From Closterium sp. NIES-65 (Eukaryota > Streptophyta > Zygnematophyceae > Desmidiales > Closteriaceae): a DNA stretch of 64,000 nucleotides. The DNA lies in NCBI GenBank assembly GCA_948144175.1, contig CANXME010002014.1, positions 186,001 to 250,000 on the forward strand, given 5' to 3'. The notes below the pieces were generated by a model that was not told the DNA's origin, did not search any database, and worked only from the letters and a program-made list of their open reading frames with translations. Of the stretch, positions 21,301-29,400 are shown piece by piece; the stretch's first letter is position 1; each line of letters opens with the position of its first letter. Position numbers and translations under genes: made by a program.

Positions 21301-24300
21301 ATAGCTGTAGTGAGCCGTACATATGGGCTATAGCTGCTGTGACTGTGTGGCACTGTGCGGATTGAAGGCTGAAAGGGCCCCAACACGGCATACAGCATGG
21401 TGGAATGGAAATCATAGAGCAGGTAGGGTGGGGCTGTTGCACGTGTATCAGTACATGTTGTACTGGTTGTGACTGTATGAATGGATGGAACTGCGTGGGA
21501 GTGCGTATGGCATGGGTGGAACAGAGGGAGAGAGACGGGATGCTATGGTGGACCATGGAGATACCCTCTCACTTCACTACACACACCACGCTCTCCCCCA
21601 CCATCCTCACCACCCTCCCCGTCATAACCCTTACTCTCTGCCTCGCTTCTTCAACTGGCGGACGATGGGCAGATTCTTTTTAGGTGCAGGGCGGCTGTGC
21701 CTTGTTGCACACTCCTCTCCACACACCCTCGCCGCCCTCTCTCATCCCTTTGTCTAGCTCGTCCCTTCTTCTTCACCTGGACGCTGGGGAGATGTTTGAG
21801 GTGGCAGGTGGCTGTCTCCAAGTGCCCACTTCATTTCATGCAATCCCACGCTCTCCCTCACCACCCTTGACTCCTCTCCCCCCACATCCTCCTCGTCCTC
21901 GGCATCATCAGGTGGTGGATGATGGCGAGATGTTTCAAGTGCAGGGCGGCTTTGCGCGCAACATCCTCATTGGATTCGCGGTGAGTCAGTCCTGGTCAAT
22001 CCTAGTCGATGCATGTCGGTCAATGCAGGTCAACGCTGTCAATGCTGGTCGTTGCTTGTCAAAGCATGTTCTTGCTGGTCAGTGCATGTCAGTGCTGTTC
22101 ATTGCTGGTCAATGCTGGTCAATCCTGATCGATCCTCCCACTCATCTGCAGAGGATGAATCTACTCTGATTGAACACTACACGAGTCATCCTAAAAGCTT
22201 GATAGCAATAGATTATCAGCATCAATACTGGTCCCTGCTAGCTTGTCATTCTTCTTGCCCGGTCTTTCCACATCTTTCACCCATTTTTACTCCATCTTCC
22301 CCCCACCTTCCACCCATCGTTTCCCCAACGCCTTCTCATTTCCCTTCCCCCATCTTTGCACCGTCAGAAACTGAACCGGGGCACGGTGGGAGTGGTGGCG
22401 AATCAGCCCACGGAGACCTTTTGAGTCGACTCAAAGGTCAATCCCCCCCAATTCCCCCCCATCTCCATCTTCCCCCGATCTGTGTGCCATTAGAGGCTGG
22501 ACGGGGGAACGGTGGGAGTGGTGGCGAATCAGCCCAAGGAGCAGGCTGGCTGCCTCGATATCAACGCCTCCATTAAGGTGAGTGAACCGTGAGTCACATG
22601 GTTACTTGCACTGTTAGGATGTGTTACAGCATAAGGTGGCGGAAATTGGTGTGGTAAATTTTGGTGCTATAAGGTTAACTGTGGTGTCACAAGGTTAAAG
22701 CTCGAGGCCCAAATTAAGATTACTAATCTTGCGCAAGGTTGAGTGCTGGGGTGGGGGGTGGGGGGTGGGGGTGGTGAACGCAAAGTTGAGGGAGGGGGTG
22801 GCCAGTCTGATTTCGCCTAACCTAACGTAACCAGATTTTTTCCAGGGTACAGTACAAAAAATGCCCTGTGCAGGCCCGCGGCTCAAATCGTGGATCGTGC
22901 GGGTCAAGCTTACCAAATATGACGGTGTGTTTCTTTAGAAGGGGTTTTGGTGATTGGTGTTTTGGGATGTGCGAAGGTCACTGATTTGCCAGTGCAAGGG
23001 AACTGAGAGTGCGAAAATAGTAAGGCCATGGGTGAAACCAAGCAACCCGCTTTCCCAAACTCCTCAACTTCCTTTGCTCGGCTCCCCCAACCAATGCTCA
23101 ACATAGAATGGCTGAACAACATGGGCTGCGGGCAGTGAAGCACACTGCATTCCATTGAACATAACAGTGAAGCACCAAAGGAATGTCACTGTTAATACCG
23201 TCCATCCCTTTTGACAACACACATGTGCTTCAACTCGCAATCTCTGCCCTGCACGCAATGTCATGGCATGCGATGTGATCAATGGCACTGCTATGTTACA
23301 ACATTGTATGGCATGTTACCACATGGCATGTGACCCATTACACTTGTATCTACAACGTTGTATGGCATGGCTTGCTGCGGCATGGCATGGTGTGAATTTA
23401 TTGACACCGCATGAGTGCAGGGAGCTCGCTTCGTGCGCTTCTGCGATGCGTTCAACATCCCCATCCTCACATTCGTCGACGTCCCAGGCTTTCTCCCAGG
23501 TATCATGCTTCCATTCCATGGTTCCATCTATCGTCACATGGAACTGTGCTTGAGTATATATACATATACATACGTGTTCCTGTGTGTGTTCGCGCTTATC
23601 TGCCTGCCCCTGCACGGAGGTGATTTTGTAGTCGACTGAAGACTCACATCCGGCTATAGTCACACAATCACAGGGGCATCATCAGGCAGACAGGGGGCAA
23701 AGCTGCTGCACGAATTTATACATGTGCATGATTGCTCTGATGTGCGTTGATGTGCGTCCTTGCGTGTCCATGCATGCTTATGTCATGTGTGCCAAGAGCA
23801 CTACGGAATTATCAGGCAGGGGGCGAAGCTGCTGCACCCACTACTGATACATAAATGCGTATTATGTGTGTGCTGTGCGTCTCTGCCCGTGCAGGCACGG
23901 AGCAGGAGCACAATGGCATCATCAGGCAGGGGGCGAAGCTGCTGTACACGTATGCGGAGGCCACGGTGCCCAAGCTCACTGTCATCACTCGCAAGGCGTA
24001 TGGCGGGGCATACGACGGTGAGACAAGCAGGAAGAGGCGTATGAGGGGCATATGAGTGTGAGTGTGTGTGTGCGCGCGCGCGCGTGCGCGATGGTGTCCA
24101 TGTGTAGAGATGGGGCTATACAGTGGTATTGTTCCTTACTGCACATGCAGAGATCACGGGTCCAAAGCACACTGTCTTTACTCGCCAGGCGTAATGTAGC
24201 GTATGTCGGTGAGAGAGGTGGGTGCGTTGAGGGTGTTGAGTGCCTGTTTAAGGTGGTGGGTGTGCTGCCTGCATGCATACATGCTTCTGCCCGACCTCAC

Positions 24301-24763
24301 TGCCCGACCTCACTGCCCGACCTCACTACATGACCTCACTGCATGACCTCACTGCATGACCTCACTGCATGACCTCACTGCATGACCTCACTGCATGACC
24401 TCACTGCATGACCTCACTGCATGACCTCACTACATGACCTCACTGCATGACCTCACTGCATGAGCTCCAAGGACTTGCGGGGTATCGCTAGCCTCTTCTC
24501 CTTTCATCTCAACCTTTCTGCTCCCGTTGCTCTTGTCAACCACCTCCCTCTTTCCTGCAGTCAGGACCTCTAAGCACCCGAGGGGCGACACCAACTATGT
24601 TACCTTGCCGTGCTTCTCACCTCGCCCCTCCTCTCTCGACCTCCCACCCCACCCCACCCCACCCCATCCCACCCCACGCGGTGCAGTGATGAGCTCCAAG
24701 CACCTAAGGGGCGACGCCAACTACGCGTGGCCATCTGCAGAGATTAAAGTGATGGGAGCCAAG
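9329..24763 (+). CDS. PCCB: Propionyl-CoA carboxylase beta subunit (PCCB), partial, 13 exons
   Basis: The biotin-dependent carboxyltransferase subunit moves CO2 from carboxybiotin on the alpha subunit to propionyl-CoA, giving methylmalonyl-CoA, usually in mitochondria. Exons: A 9329-9361, B 9804-9884, C 10376-10436, D 10836-10879, E 12015-12089, F 12289-12371, G 13159-13233, H 19614-19695, I 21912-21980, J 22494-22577, K 23421-23499, L 23895-24017, M 24687-24763. All introns are GT-AG and phases join throughout. Family signatures are GGARIQEG (B), [13 protein letters not shown] across [11 protein letters not shown] (E), AGCLDIN (J), VDVPGFLPG (K), [10 protein letters not shown] (L) and NYAWPSAEI (M). 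The GGA-containing loops suit a PCC rather than a methylcrotonyl-CoA enzyme. B reads NDPGGAR where relatives usually have Ser. About 150 N-terminal and 80 C-terminal residues are not in the window. Confidence 0.9.
9417..9492. repeat. 24-bp tandem repeat, 3 copies
   Basis: Three head-to-tail copies of a unit containing CATCGCTGTGCGTGTGCCAC, in the intron after exon A. Confidence 0.9.
9937..10196. repeat. 26-bp minisatellite, 10 copies
   Basis: Unit GCAATGGAGGGCATCTGATC plus TGACGG, nearly perfect, in the intron between exons B and C. One unit reads CTGAACTGA. The open minus frames here are repeat artefacts. Confidence 0.95.
10488..10640. repeat. GGGAT pentamer array merging into ATGTC pentamers
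   Basis: About 14 TGGGA/GGATG pentamers, a short degenerate stretch, then about 6 copies of CATGT, within the intron between exons C and D. Confidence 0.95.
11108..11556. repeat. 40-bp minisatellite, about 11 copies
   Basis: Unit starts CCCTCCCTTGTGTGCATGTG and ends CTCTGCATG. Rare variants occur at 11342 (TAACTC) and 11509 (CTTCAT). It lies in the intron between exons D and E; the open frames across it are repeat artefacts. Confidence 0.95.
11632..11779 (+). pseudogene. Two decayed copies of PCCB exon E
   Basis: 11632-11667 and 11733-11779 each resemble the start of true exon E (12015-12089). The shared core is GGCACGGC..ACA/CGTT, and the second copy also matches GACGGGGCCTG. Both lie in the intron upstream, in the same orientation, and neither is usable as a full exon. 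Confidence 0.7.
11833..12000. repeat. 15-bp CCCCCCTCCTGCATT array, about 11 copies
   Basis: Pyrimidine-rich tandem array placed directly before the exon E acceptor, so it forms or replaces the polypyrimidine tract. Confidence 0.95.
12392..12808. repeat. 45-bp minisatellite, about 9 copies
   Basis: Unit includes GTATGGTCATGTGGTGTGGG. It starts about 20 bp after the exon F donor. A decayed copy of exon F follows the array. Confidence 0.95.
12847..12930 (+). pseudogene. Decayed copy of PCCB exon F
   Basis: Matches exon F (12289-12371) at GAGTCCAAG, GGAGTGG, CGTATGACAA and GGCCTTGCAGG, with indels that break the frame. It is in the intron downstream of F, separated from it by the 45-bp array. 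Confidence 0.8.
13241..18460. repeat. 29-bp satellite array, about 180 copies, in a PCCB intron
   Basis: 5.2 kb of tandem units reading (T)GACCCCCTTCTTGGAG then ATGCATCTCATT. Each unit contains the perfect palindrome GAGATGCATCTC. Two main variants alternate irregularly, TTTGACCCCC and TTTGCCCCCC. 28-bp units with one C fewer occur only in about the first 1.2 kb. The array begins a few bases after the exon G donor. Because 29 is not a multiple of 3, many overlapping open frames of 68 codons or more arise; I regard these as artefacts. Confidence 0.97.
18617..19528 (+). pseudogene. Six decayed copies of PCCB exon H (5' part)
   Basis: Located at about 18617-18675, 18905-18945, 19096-19152, 19239-19295, 19321-19378 and 19468-19528. 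They share with the true exon (19614-19695) a CAG acceptor in several cases, CTGGACT or CTGAACT, and the core GNNACCCCAACNC. All lie upstream in the same orientation, spaced about 90-290 bp apart in CT-rich sequence. Confidence 0.8.
19697..19803. repeat. GGGGT/GGGAT pentamer array
   Basis: Begins inside the exon H donor (CAG|GTGGGGTGG) and runs about 105 bp. Confidence 0.9.
19836..20018 (+). pseudogene. Two downstream copies of PCCB exon H (3' part)
   Basis: 19840-19888 keeps an upstream TTGTAG, an open reading frame ([16 protein letters not shown]) and a GTGGGG donor, so it could act as an alternative or cryptic exon. 19976-20018 is more decayed but ends GAGATCATCAAGCAG|GTG. A third copy at 21374-21423 is described separately. 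Confidence 0.75.
20026..21338. repeat. Second 29-bp satellite array, then 50-bp composite units
   Basis: About 32 copies of TGAGCCGTACCTATGGGCTA plus TAGCTGTAG, then from about 20960 a composite of a 29-mer (with ACATATGGG) and a shortened 21-mer (CGAGCTGGGCTATAGCTGTAG), about six times. Sequence-unrelated to the array at 13241 but with the same unit length. Confidence 0.97.
21374..21423 (+). pseudogene. Decayed exon H copy beyond the satellite
   Basis: Matches CCCCAACACGGCATAC and ATCATAGAGCAG|GTAGGG of exon H with an insertion in the middle. It lies just outside the inverted-repeat right arm. Confidence 0.75.
21650..21825 (+). pseudogene. Two decayed copies of PCCB exon I
   Basis: 21650-21703 (GGCGGACGATGGGCAGATT ... 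GTGCAGGGCGGCT) and 21774-21825 (GACGCTGGGGAGATGTTTGA) each match the start of exon I (21912-21980). Both are duplicated in the inverted arm at 9020-9072 and 8897-8948. Confidence 0.8.
22365..22415 (+). pseudogene. Decayed copy of PCCB exon J, 5' part
   Basis: Follows an intact CAG and repeats GTGGGAGTGGTGGCGAATCA before diverging. It lies about 130 bp upstream of exon J and also occurs inverted in the left arm. Confidence 0.85.
23668..23838 (+). pseudogene. Two decayed copies of PCCB exon L, 5' part
   Basis: 23668-23715 and 23792-23838 share ATCATCAGGCAG or ATTATCAGGCAG, GGGGGCAAAGCTGCTG or GGGGGCGAAGCTGCTG, with exon L (23895-24017). Confidence 0.85.
24060..24085. repeat. GT/GC dinucleotide run
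   Basis: GTGTGTGTGCGCGCGCGCGC stretch in the intron after exon L; potential Z-DNA-forming sequence. Confidence 0.8.
24148..24213 (+). pseudogene. Decayed copy of PCCB exon L, 3' part
   Basis: Resembles the second half of exon L with its donor (ACTCGCCAGGCGTA ... GGTGAGAG), placed downstream of the exon. The frame is broken by a TAA and a deletion. Confidence 0.75.
24289..24464. repeat. 13-bp ATGACCTCACTGC array, about 14 copies
   Basis: Starts as CCGACCTCACTG and shifts to ATGACCTCACTGC, between exons L and M. The last unit merges into the partial exon-M copy at 24459. Confidence 0.9.
24459..24604 (+). pseudogene. Two decayed copies of PCCB exon M, 5' part
   Basis: 24459-24487 (ATGAGCTCCAAGGACTTGCG) and 24561-24604, which keeps CTGCAG and matches TCTAAGCACCCGAGGGGCGA and CACCAACTATG. 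The true exon is 24687-24763. Confidence 0.85.
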
Positions 24764-25011
24764 GTGAGATGCCTGTCAGACTTCACATGTGTGTGCGGGT
24801 GCTTCGCCTGTCCTGGCCTGGCCACTTAGCTAGGTGTGCCGCACAACGCCCGGTATTCGCCGCAGCATTCTGCTAACTTTCGTTTCTTGTGCTTATACAA
24901 CACGTGATCGTTAGTACCATCCAGTTTGGGGGTAATGGCGGCGGACGCATTGGCACCACCGGTGCGGCGTCGCAAGTGGCTACTCCCAGCGATGGAGCGT
25001 CGCTCGGCGTT
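24764..25011. other. Intron start and convergent intergenic tail
   Basis: Begins with the exon M donor (GTGAGA). The remaining PCCB C-terminus is not found here in any + frame, nor did I see it in the + strand of the ARMC8 region. A 27-codon ATG frame at 24934-25014 has no recognisable product. PCCB and the minus-strand ARMC8 gene converge across this 248-bp interval. Confidence 0.6.
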
Positions 25012-27994
25012 TTAGCTGGAAGGGATTAGGCAAGTCATGTTTGCAACCCCACTTGTGGGAATTTGTGCAGGACAGGATGAGGGGATGGGAAGCGAGGAAG
25101 AGGAGGTGATGGGGGAAGGAGAAGAGGCAGTGGTGGGGGCGGGGCGGAGCAGAGCGACGAGCTCAGAGGCCGCATGGGCCGCCCACTGCACGTCCTCCCT
25201 GCCGCCCAGCAGCTGCTGCAGTAGCCTTGGCGCCTGCTCGCCCACCTAGTGGGGAGAGGGGAGGGGGGAGGAAGACAGGGAAGAGAAGAGGGCTTGCTTG
25301 CAGGGGGCATTGGGAGGGGTTTGCAGAGGGGAAGGAGAGGTTGCAGAAATGAAGGACAGCTGGAGAGCATTCCAAATGGTGAGCGTACCAGGGGAACGGC
25401 AGGAATGGTGGATGGAGGCGCATCAAAGGGAAGGAGGTGTAAACGGTATGGAGGAGCAACAAGGAACGGAGGCGGCGTGAGCAGAGTGCGGAGGTGCAGA
25501 GCAGAGAGGGGCTGACTTGGTCAGGAAGAGGCAGCAGGTTGATGAGCGCCACCAGCACCACCGCCGCCACGTTCACATCCACCGCCGCTGCCGCCCCCGC
25601 GCCCACTCCCATGCCCACACCCACCCCCACACGCATCAGCTTCTCGCCACTGGCAGTAGTAGCAGGTGTGGGCACGGTGGCAGGCGCGTGGGCCCCTGTG
25701 CGAGGGGACAAAAGCGCCCCACACACCACATGCTGTGCCCGCCCCTCTTCACTCTCCCGCCCACACGCCGCCTGCTCGTGCCCTTGCTGTCGCAACCACG
25801 TGCTCCGATCGCCCTTGGTCATCCCGCCTGCCTTCAACCCGCCCCATGCATCCCGTTTCACTCCACCCCCACGCCCACCCGCCCTCCCATTCCCATCACT
25901 GGCAATGCTTGCGCTGCCGCTGCCGCTGCTGCGTGCAACCCGCTCAACCCTCCCCCTCGCAGCCGCTGCTGCAGCTGTTGTGGCAGGGGATGGGGCGCCA
26001 GCAGCACAGACAGGGGCAGTAGCGGTGGTGGCAGGTGGAACAGCGGTGGTTGCAGGAGCAGGCAGGGCAGCGAGGGCGGGAGCGGGGTGCTGGAGGAAGG
26101 AGCGCGGCACGGCAGTGATGGCACCGCCGTGCGGCCAGAGGGCTGCCTCGACGTGCAGCAGGCAGCGGCACGCGTTGAGCCGTGTGGCGGGCGATGGATG
26201 GCGCGTCAGACTCACCACCGCCGCCAGTGCTGCTCCCCCGCCCATGTCTGTAGCACGCGTGGGGAAGAGAGTGCGTAGGGGCGGGTTGCGGGAGGGAGAG
26301 GGAAAGGGAGAGGAGAGCGGGAGAGGGGGGAAGAGGGAGGGGTTGATGAGGAAAAGCGGGAAGAGTGTGTGTGAGTGAGCCAGCTGATTATGGAGTGAGA
26401 AGACGGTGGTTTGAGCCGACGGCGAGACAGGCATGCAGGAGCAGGGCCGCCATGCACACACGCAGCAAGCAGCACAGCCCAGCCCAGCCCAGCCCAGCAC
26501 AGCACAGCCCAGCCCAGCCCACACGCACCTACAAGAGCAGCGGCCTGCTGCCGGTTGCCCCTGACAACTGCTGCGAGGGCGAGCAGAGCAGCATCGGTGC
26601 AGCGGGGCGACGAGGAGAGCAGGCGTGTGAGCGACAGCAGCCCACCTGCCGCTGCTAGCTGCCTGCTGCTGTGGCGAGTGCACACAGTGTGCTGGCACAC
26701 TGGCTGCCACCTAGTGGGGGGGTGTGTGGAGTTGGGGGGTGGAGGGGTGGGGACAGGGGGAGGGGGGTGCTTTTGAGGCGCCCCAAGAGCTGCCTGCTGC
26801 TGCGGTGAGTGCACACAGTGTGCTGCCAAACTCGCTGCCACACTCGCTGCCAAACTCGCTGCCCCACTCGCTGCCACACTCGCTGCCCCACACGCTGCCA
26901 CCTGGTGTAGAAGGGAAAGGGGGGGGTGGGTGGGGGAAGGGGGAGGGAGGGGGAGAAAGCAAGACTGGGGAGTGCAGAGGAGACCTAGGCTTGAGAGGTG
27001 AGGAAGGAATATGCATGGTGGTATGCGGTGCGAGGTTGACAACACACTGTGTGGTTACTGTGCAGTGCGCGAGGCGAGGAATCTGCACGTGTACATTATT
27101 GCTTGGTGATTCCTTTCCATGCTCGTAGTGTGGTTACCAGTCTGGTTACCACAATCTGGTTACCACAGTCTGGTTACCACAATCTGGTTACCACAGTCTG
27201 GTTACCACAATCTGGTTACCACAGTCTGGTTACCACAGTCTGGTTACCACAGTCTGGTTACCACATTCTGGTTACCACAGTCTGGTTACCACAGCCTGGT
27301 TACCACAGTCTGGTTACCACGATCTGGTTACCACAGTCTGGTTACCACAGTCTGGTTACCACAGTCTGGTTAGGTTACCAGTCTGGTTACCACAATGTGG
27401 TTACCACAGTCTGGCTACCACAGTCTGGTTACCACAGTAACAAGATGCACAATCACCTCTGCGACTGTCTCGTTGGGGGAGGCGAGTAGGGGCGGCAGCA
27501 GGCTGAGGGCAGGGGAAAGCCAATCGCCTGCAGCAGTGCTGCCACGTGGCAGCACATGAGTGGACTGGAAGATCAAACGCAGTGACCTTGCAGCTGCCTC
27601 CACCACCTGCGTGTTAAAAATATGTGCAGAGAGGTTCAGAGAGGTGCAGAGAGGTTCAGAGAGGTGCGAAGTGGGGCAGACACGGGCGTGCATGTGGTGT
27701 GGTGCCCATGGCATGTCCATCCGTGGCATGTGGACATGGCATGGCATGGCAGCATGCGGGCATCACCTTAGCATGCGGGCATCACCTTGGCATGCGGGCA
27801 TCACCTTGGCATGGGGGTGCAGCAAGCAGCGCAGCAGCGGCAGCACGGCCCCAGCAGCCAGCACGGCATGCACGCCCTCCGGCAGCCCGCACGCCAAACT
27901 GCCCACCGCCGCCGCCGCCTGCTGCACCTCCTCCGCGCCCCACGCCCCCTCTTCCCCCTCCGCCCCCCCCATTCCCTCTAGCATCGCCACCAGC
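25012..27994 (-). CDS. ARMC8: Armadillo-repeat protein resembling ARMC8/GID5, partial, 5 exons
   Basis: ARMC8/GID5 is the armadillo scaffold of the CTLH/GID ubiquitin ligase. Minus-strand exons in order: 27994-27805, 27606-27457, 26703-26529, 26247-25517, 25245-25012; all GT-AG and phase-compatible. Recognisable helices are AAVGSLACGLPEGV, AGAVLPLLRCLLHP, ARSLRLIFQS, AAGGLLSLTRLL, ALLALAAVVRGN, VVSLTRHPSPATRLNACRCL and LLQQLLGGREDVQ. Order and spacing match my recollection of ARMC8, especially the RSLRLIF exon. The fourth exon is unusually long (731 bp) because of a low-complexity Ala/Gly/Thr insert between ARM helices. The N-terminal part is not found; upstream lie two satellites and retrotransposon E2. 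The donor at 25516 (CCAA|GTCAGC) is weak but keeps phase. Confidence 0.72.
26779..26890 (-). pseudogene. Decayed copy of the ARMC8 third-exon start, with expanded 5' repeat
   Basis: On the minus strand CACACTGTGTGCACTC and CAGCAGGCAGCT match the start of exon 26703-26529. Ahead of these, the GTGGCAGC(G)AG unit spanning the acceptor is repeated about six times. The copy lies upstream of the true exon in transcript direction. Confidence 0.75.
27125..27440. repeat. 14-bp TCTGGTTACCACAG array, about 22 copies
   Basis: Intronic array between the second and third ARMC8 exons. The last copies reach within about 20 bases of the exon 27457-27606 donor. Confidence 0.95.
27757..27812 (-). repeat. 19-bp repeat containing the splice donor of an ARMC8 exon
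   Basis: The unit CATGCGGGCATCACCTTGG occurs about three times. On the minus strand each contains CCAAG|GTGATG or CTAAG|GTGATG, the donor of the exon ending at 27805, so decoy donors lie 19 and 38 bp downstream. Confidence 0.85.
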
Positions 27995-28031
27995 CTGAAG
28001 GGCACAACGCACGGCAGACAGACAGGCATGG

Positions 28032-28440
28032 CAGGTAGGAAGGCAGGCATGCAGGCAGGTAGGAAGGCAGGCAGGCAGGCAGGTAGGAAGGCAGGCAGGC
28101 AGGCAGGTAGGAAAGCAGGCAGGCAGGCAGGTAGGAAGGCAGGCAGGCAGGCAGGTAGGAAGGCAGGCAGGCAGGCAGGTAGGAAGGCAGGCAAGCAGGC
28201 AGGTAGGAAAGCAGGCAGGCAGGCAGGTAGGAAGGCAGGCAGGCAGGCAGGTAGGAAGGCAGGCAGGCAGGCAGGTAGGAAGGCAGGCAGGCAGGCAGGT
28301 AGGAAGGCAGGCAGGCAGGCAGGTAGGAAGGCAGGCAGGCAGGCAGGTAGGAAGGCAGGCAGGCAGGCAGGTAGGAAGGCAGGCAAGCAGGCAGGTAGGA
28401 AGGCAGGCAGGCAGGCAAGCAGGCAGGCAAGCGCGAAGGG
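28032..28440. repeat. 24-bp GGCAGGCAGGCAGGCAGGTA array, about 16 copies
   Basis: Tandem array of nested GGCA tetramers ending GGTAGGAA, in the intron upstream of the first detected ARMC8 exon. It begins about 35 bp upstream of that exon. Confidence 0.95.
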
Positions 28441-28551
28441 CAAGCCCCCCCTAAGAAAAGGGGTCAAGGAAAAACGGACGGAAGGCATGGCGGCCCCACA
28501 TGGAAGGGACCCACTTCCCAGAGACCCACACCACTGCCAAGAAACCCAAAC
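28441..28551. other. Unassigned spacer between two satellites
   Basis: No convincing exon on either strand; short open frames only. Confidence 0.5.
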
Positions 28552-29400
28552 CACTCTCCACCGCACTGACTCAAACCACTCCCCACCGCACTGACTCAAA
28601 CCACTCCCCACCGCAGTGATTCAAACCACTCACCACTGCACTGACTCAAACCGCTCCCCACTGCAGTGACTCAAACCACTTCCCACCGCACTGACTCAAA
28701 CCACTCCCCACCGCACTGACTCAAACCACTCCCCACCGCACTGACTCAAACGACTCCCCACCGCACTGACTCAAACCACCCCCCACCGCACTGACTCAAA
28801 CCACTCCCCACCGCACTGACTCAAACCAACCCCCACCGCACTGACTCAAGCCACTCCCCACCGCACTGACTCAAACCACTCCCCACCGCACTGACTCAAA
28901 GCACTCCCCACCGCACTGACTCAAACCACTCCCCACCGCAGTCACTCAAACCACCCCCCACCGCACTGACTCAAACCACTCCCCACCGCACTGACTCAAA
29001 CCACTCCCCACCGCACTAACTCAAACCAACCCCCACCGCAGTGACTCAAACCACTCCCCACCGCACTGACTCAAACCACTCCCCACCGCACTGACTCAAA
29101 CCACTCCCCACCGCACCGACTCAAACCACTCCCCACCGCAGTCACTCAAACCACTCCCCCACCGCAGTCACTCAAACCACTCCCCACCGCAGTCACTCAA
29201 ACCACTCCCCACCGCAGTCACTCAAACCACTCCCCACCGCAGTCACTCAAACCACTCCCCACCGCAGTCACTCAAACCACTCCCTACCGCAGTCACTCAA
29301 ACCACTCCCCACCGCAGTCACTCAAACCACTCCCCACTGCAGTCACTCAAACCACTCCCCACCGCAGTCACTCAAACCACTCCCCACCGCAGTCACTCAC
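28552..29400. repeat. 25-bp ACTCAAACCACTCCCCACCG satellite, about 34 copies
   Basis: The unit ends CACTG in the left half and CAGTC in the right half, with a fairly clean switch near 29135. It runs up to the 5' boundary of the E2 region. Confidence 0.95.

Larger units (their letters stand above)
21436..23228 (+). repeat. Inverted-repeat right arm carrying PCCB exons I and J
   Basis: Uninterrupted partner of 1-1098 plus 8587-9286 in opposite orientation. It contains the functional exons I (21912-21980) and J (22494-22577) and their partial copies. The spacer between arms (9287-21435) holds exons A to H. Confidence 0.95.

Noticed and set aside
24060-24085. Possible promoter or regulatory Z-DNA element
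   Set aside because: Simple GT/GC dinucleotide run within an intron among many other simple repeats; no further support.
24934-25014. Short ATG frame starting MAADALAPPVRRRK
   Set aside because: Only 27 codons, no recognisable homology or splice context; not enough to call a gene.
27978-28611. Long minus-strand Leu/Pro/Ala and plus-strand Gly/Arg/Lys frames
   Set aside because: Produced by the 24-bp GGCAGGCA array; no conserved domain and the other strand is equally open.
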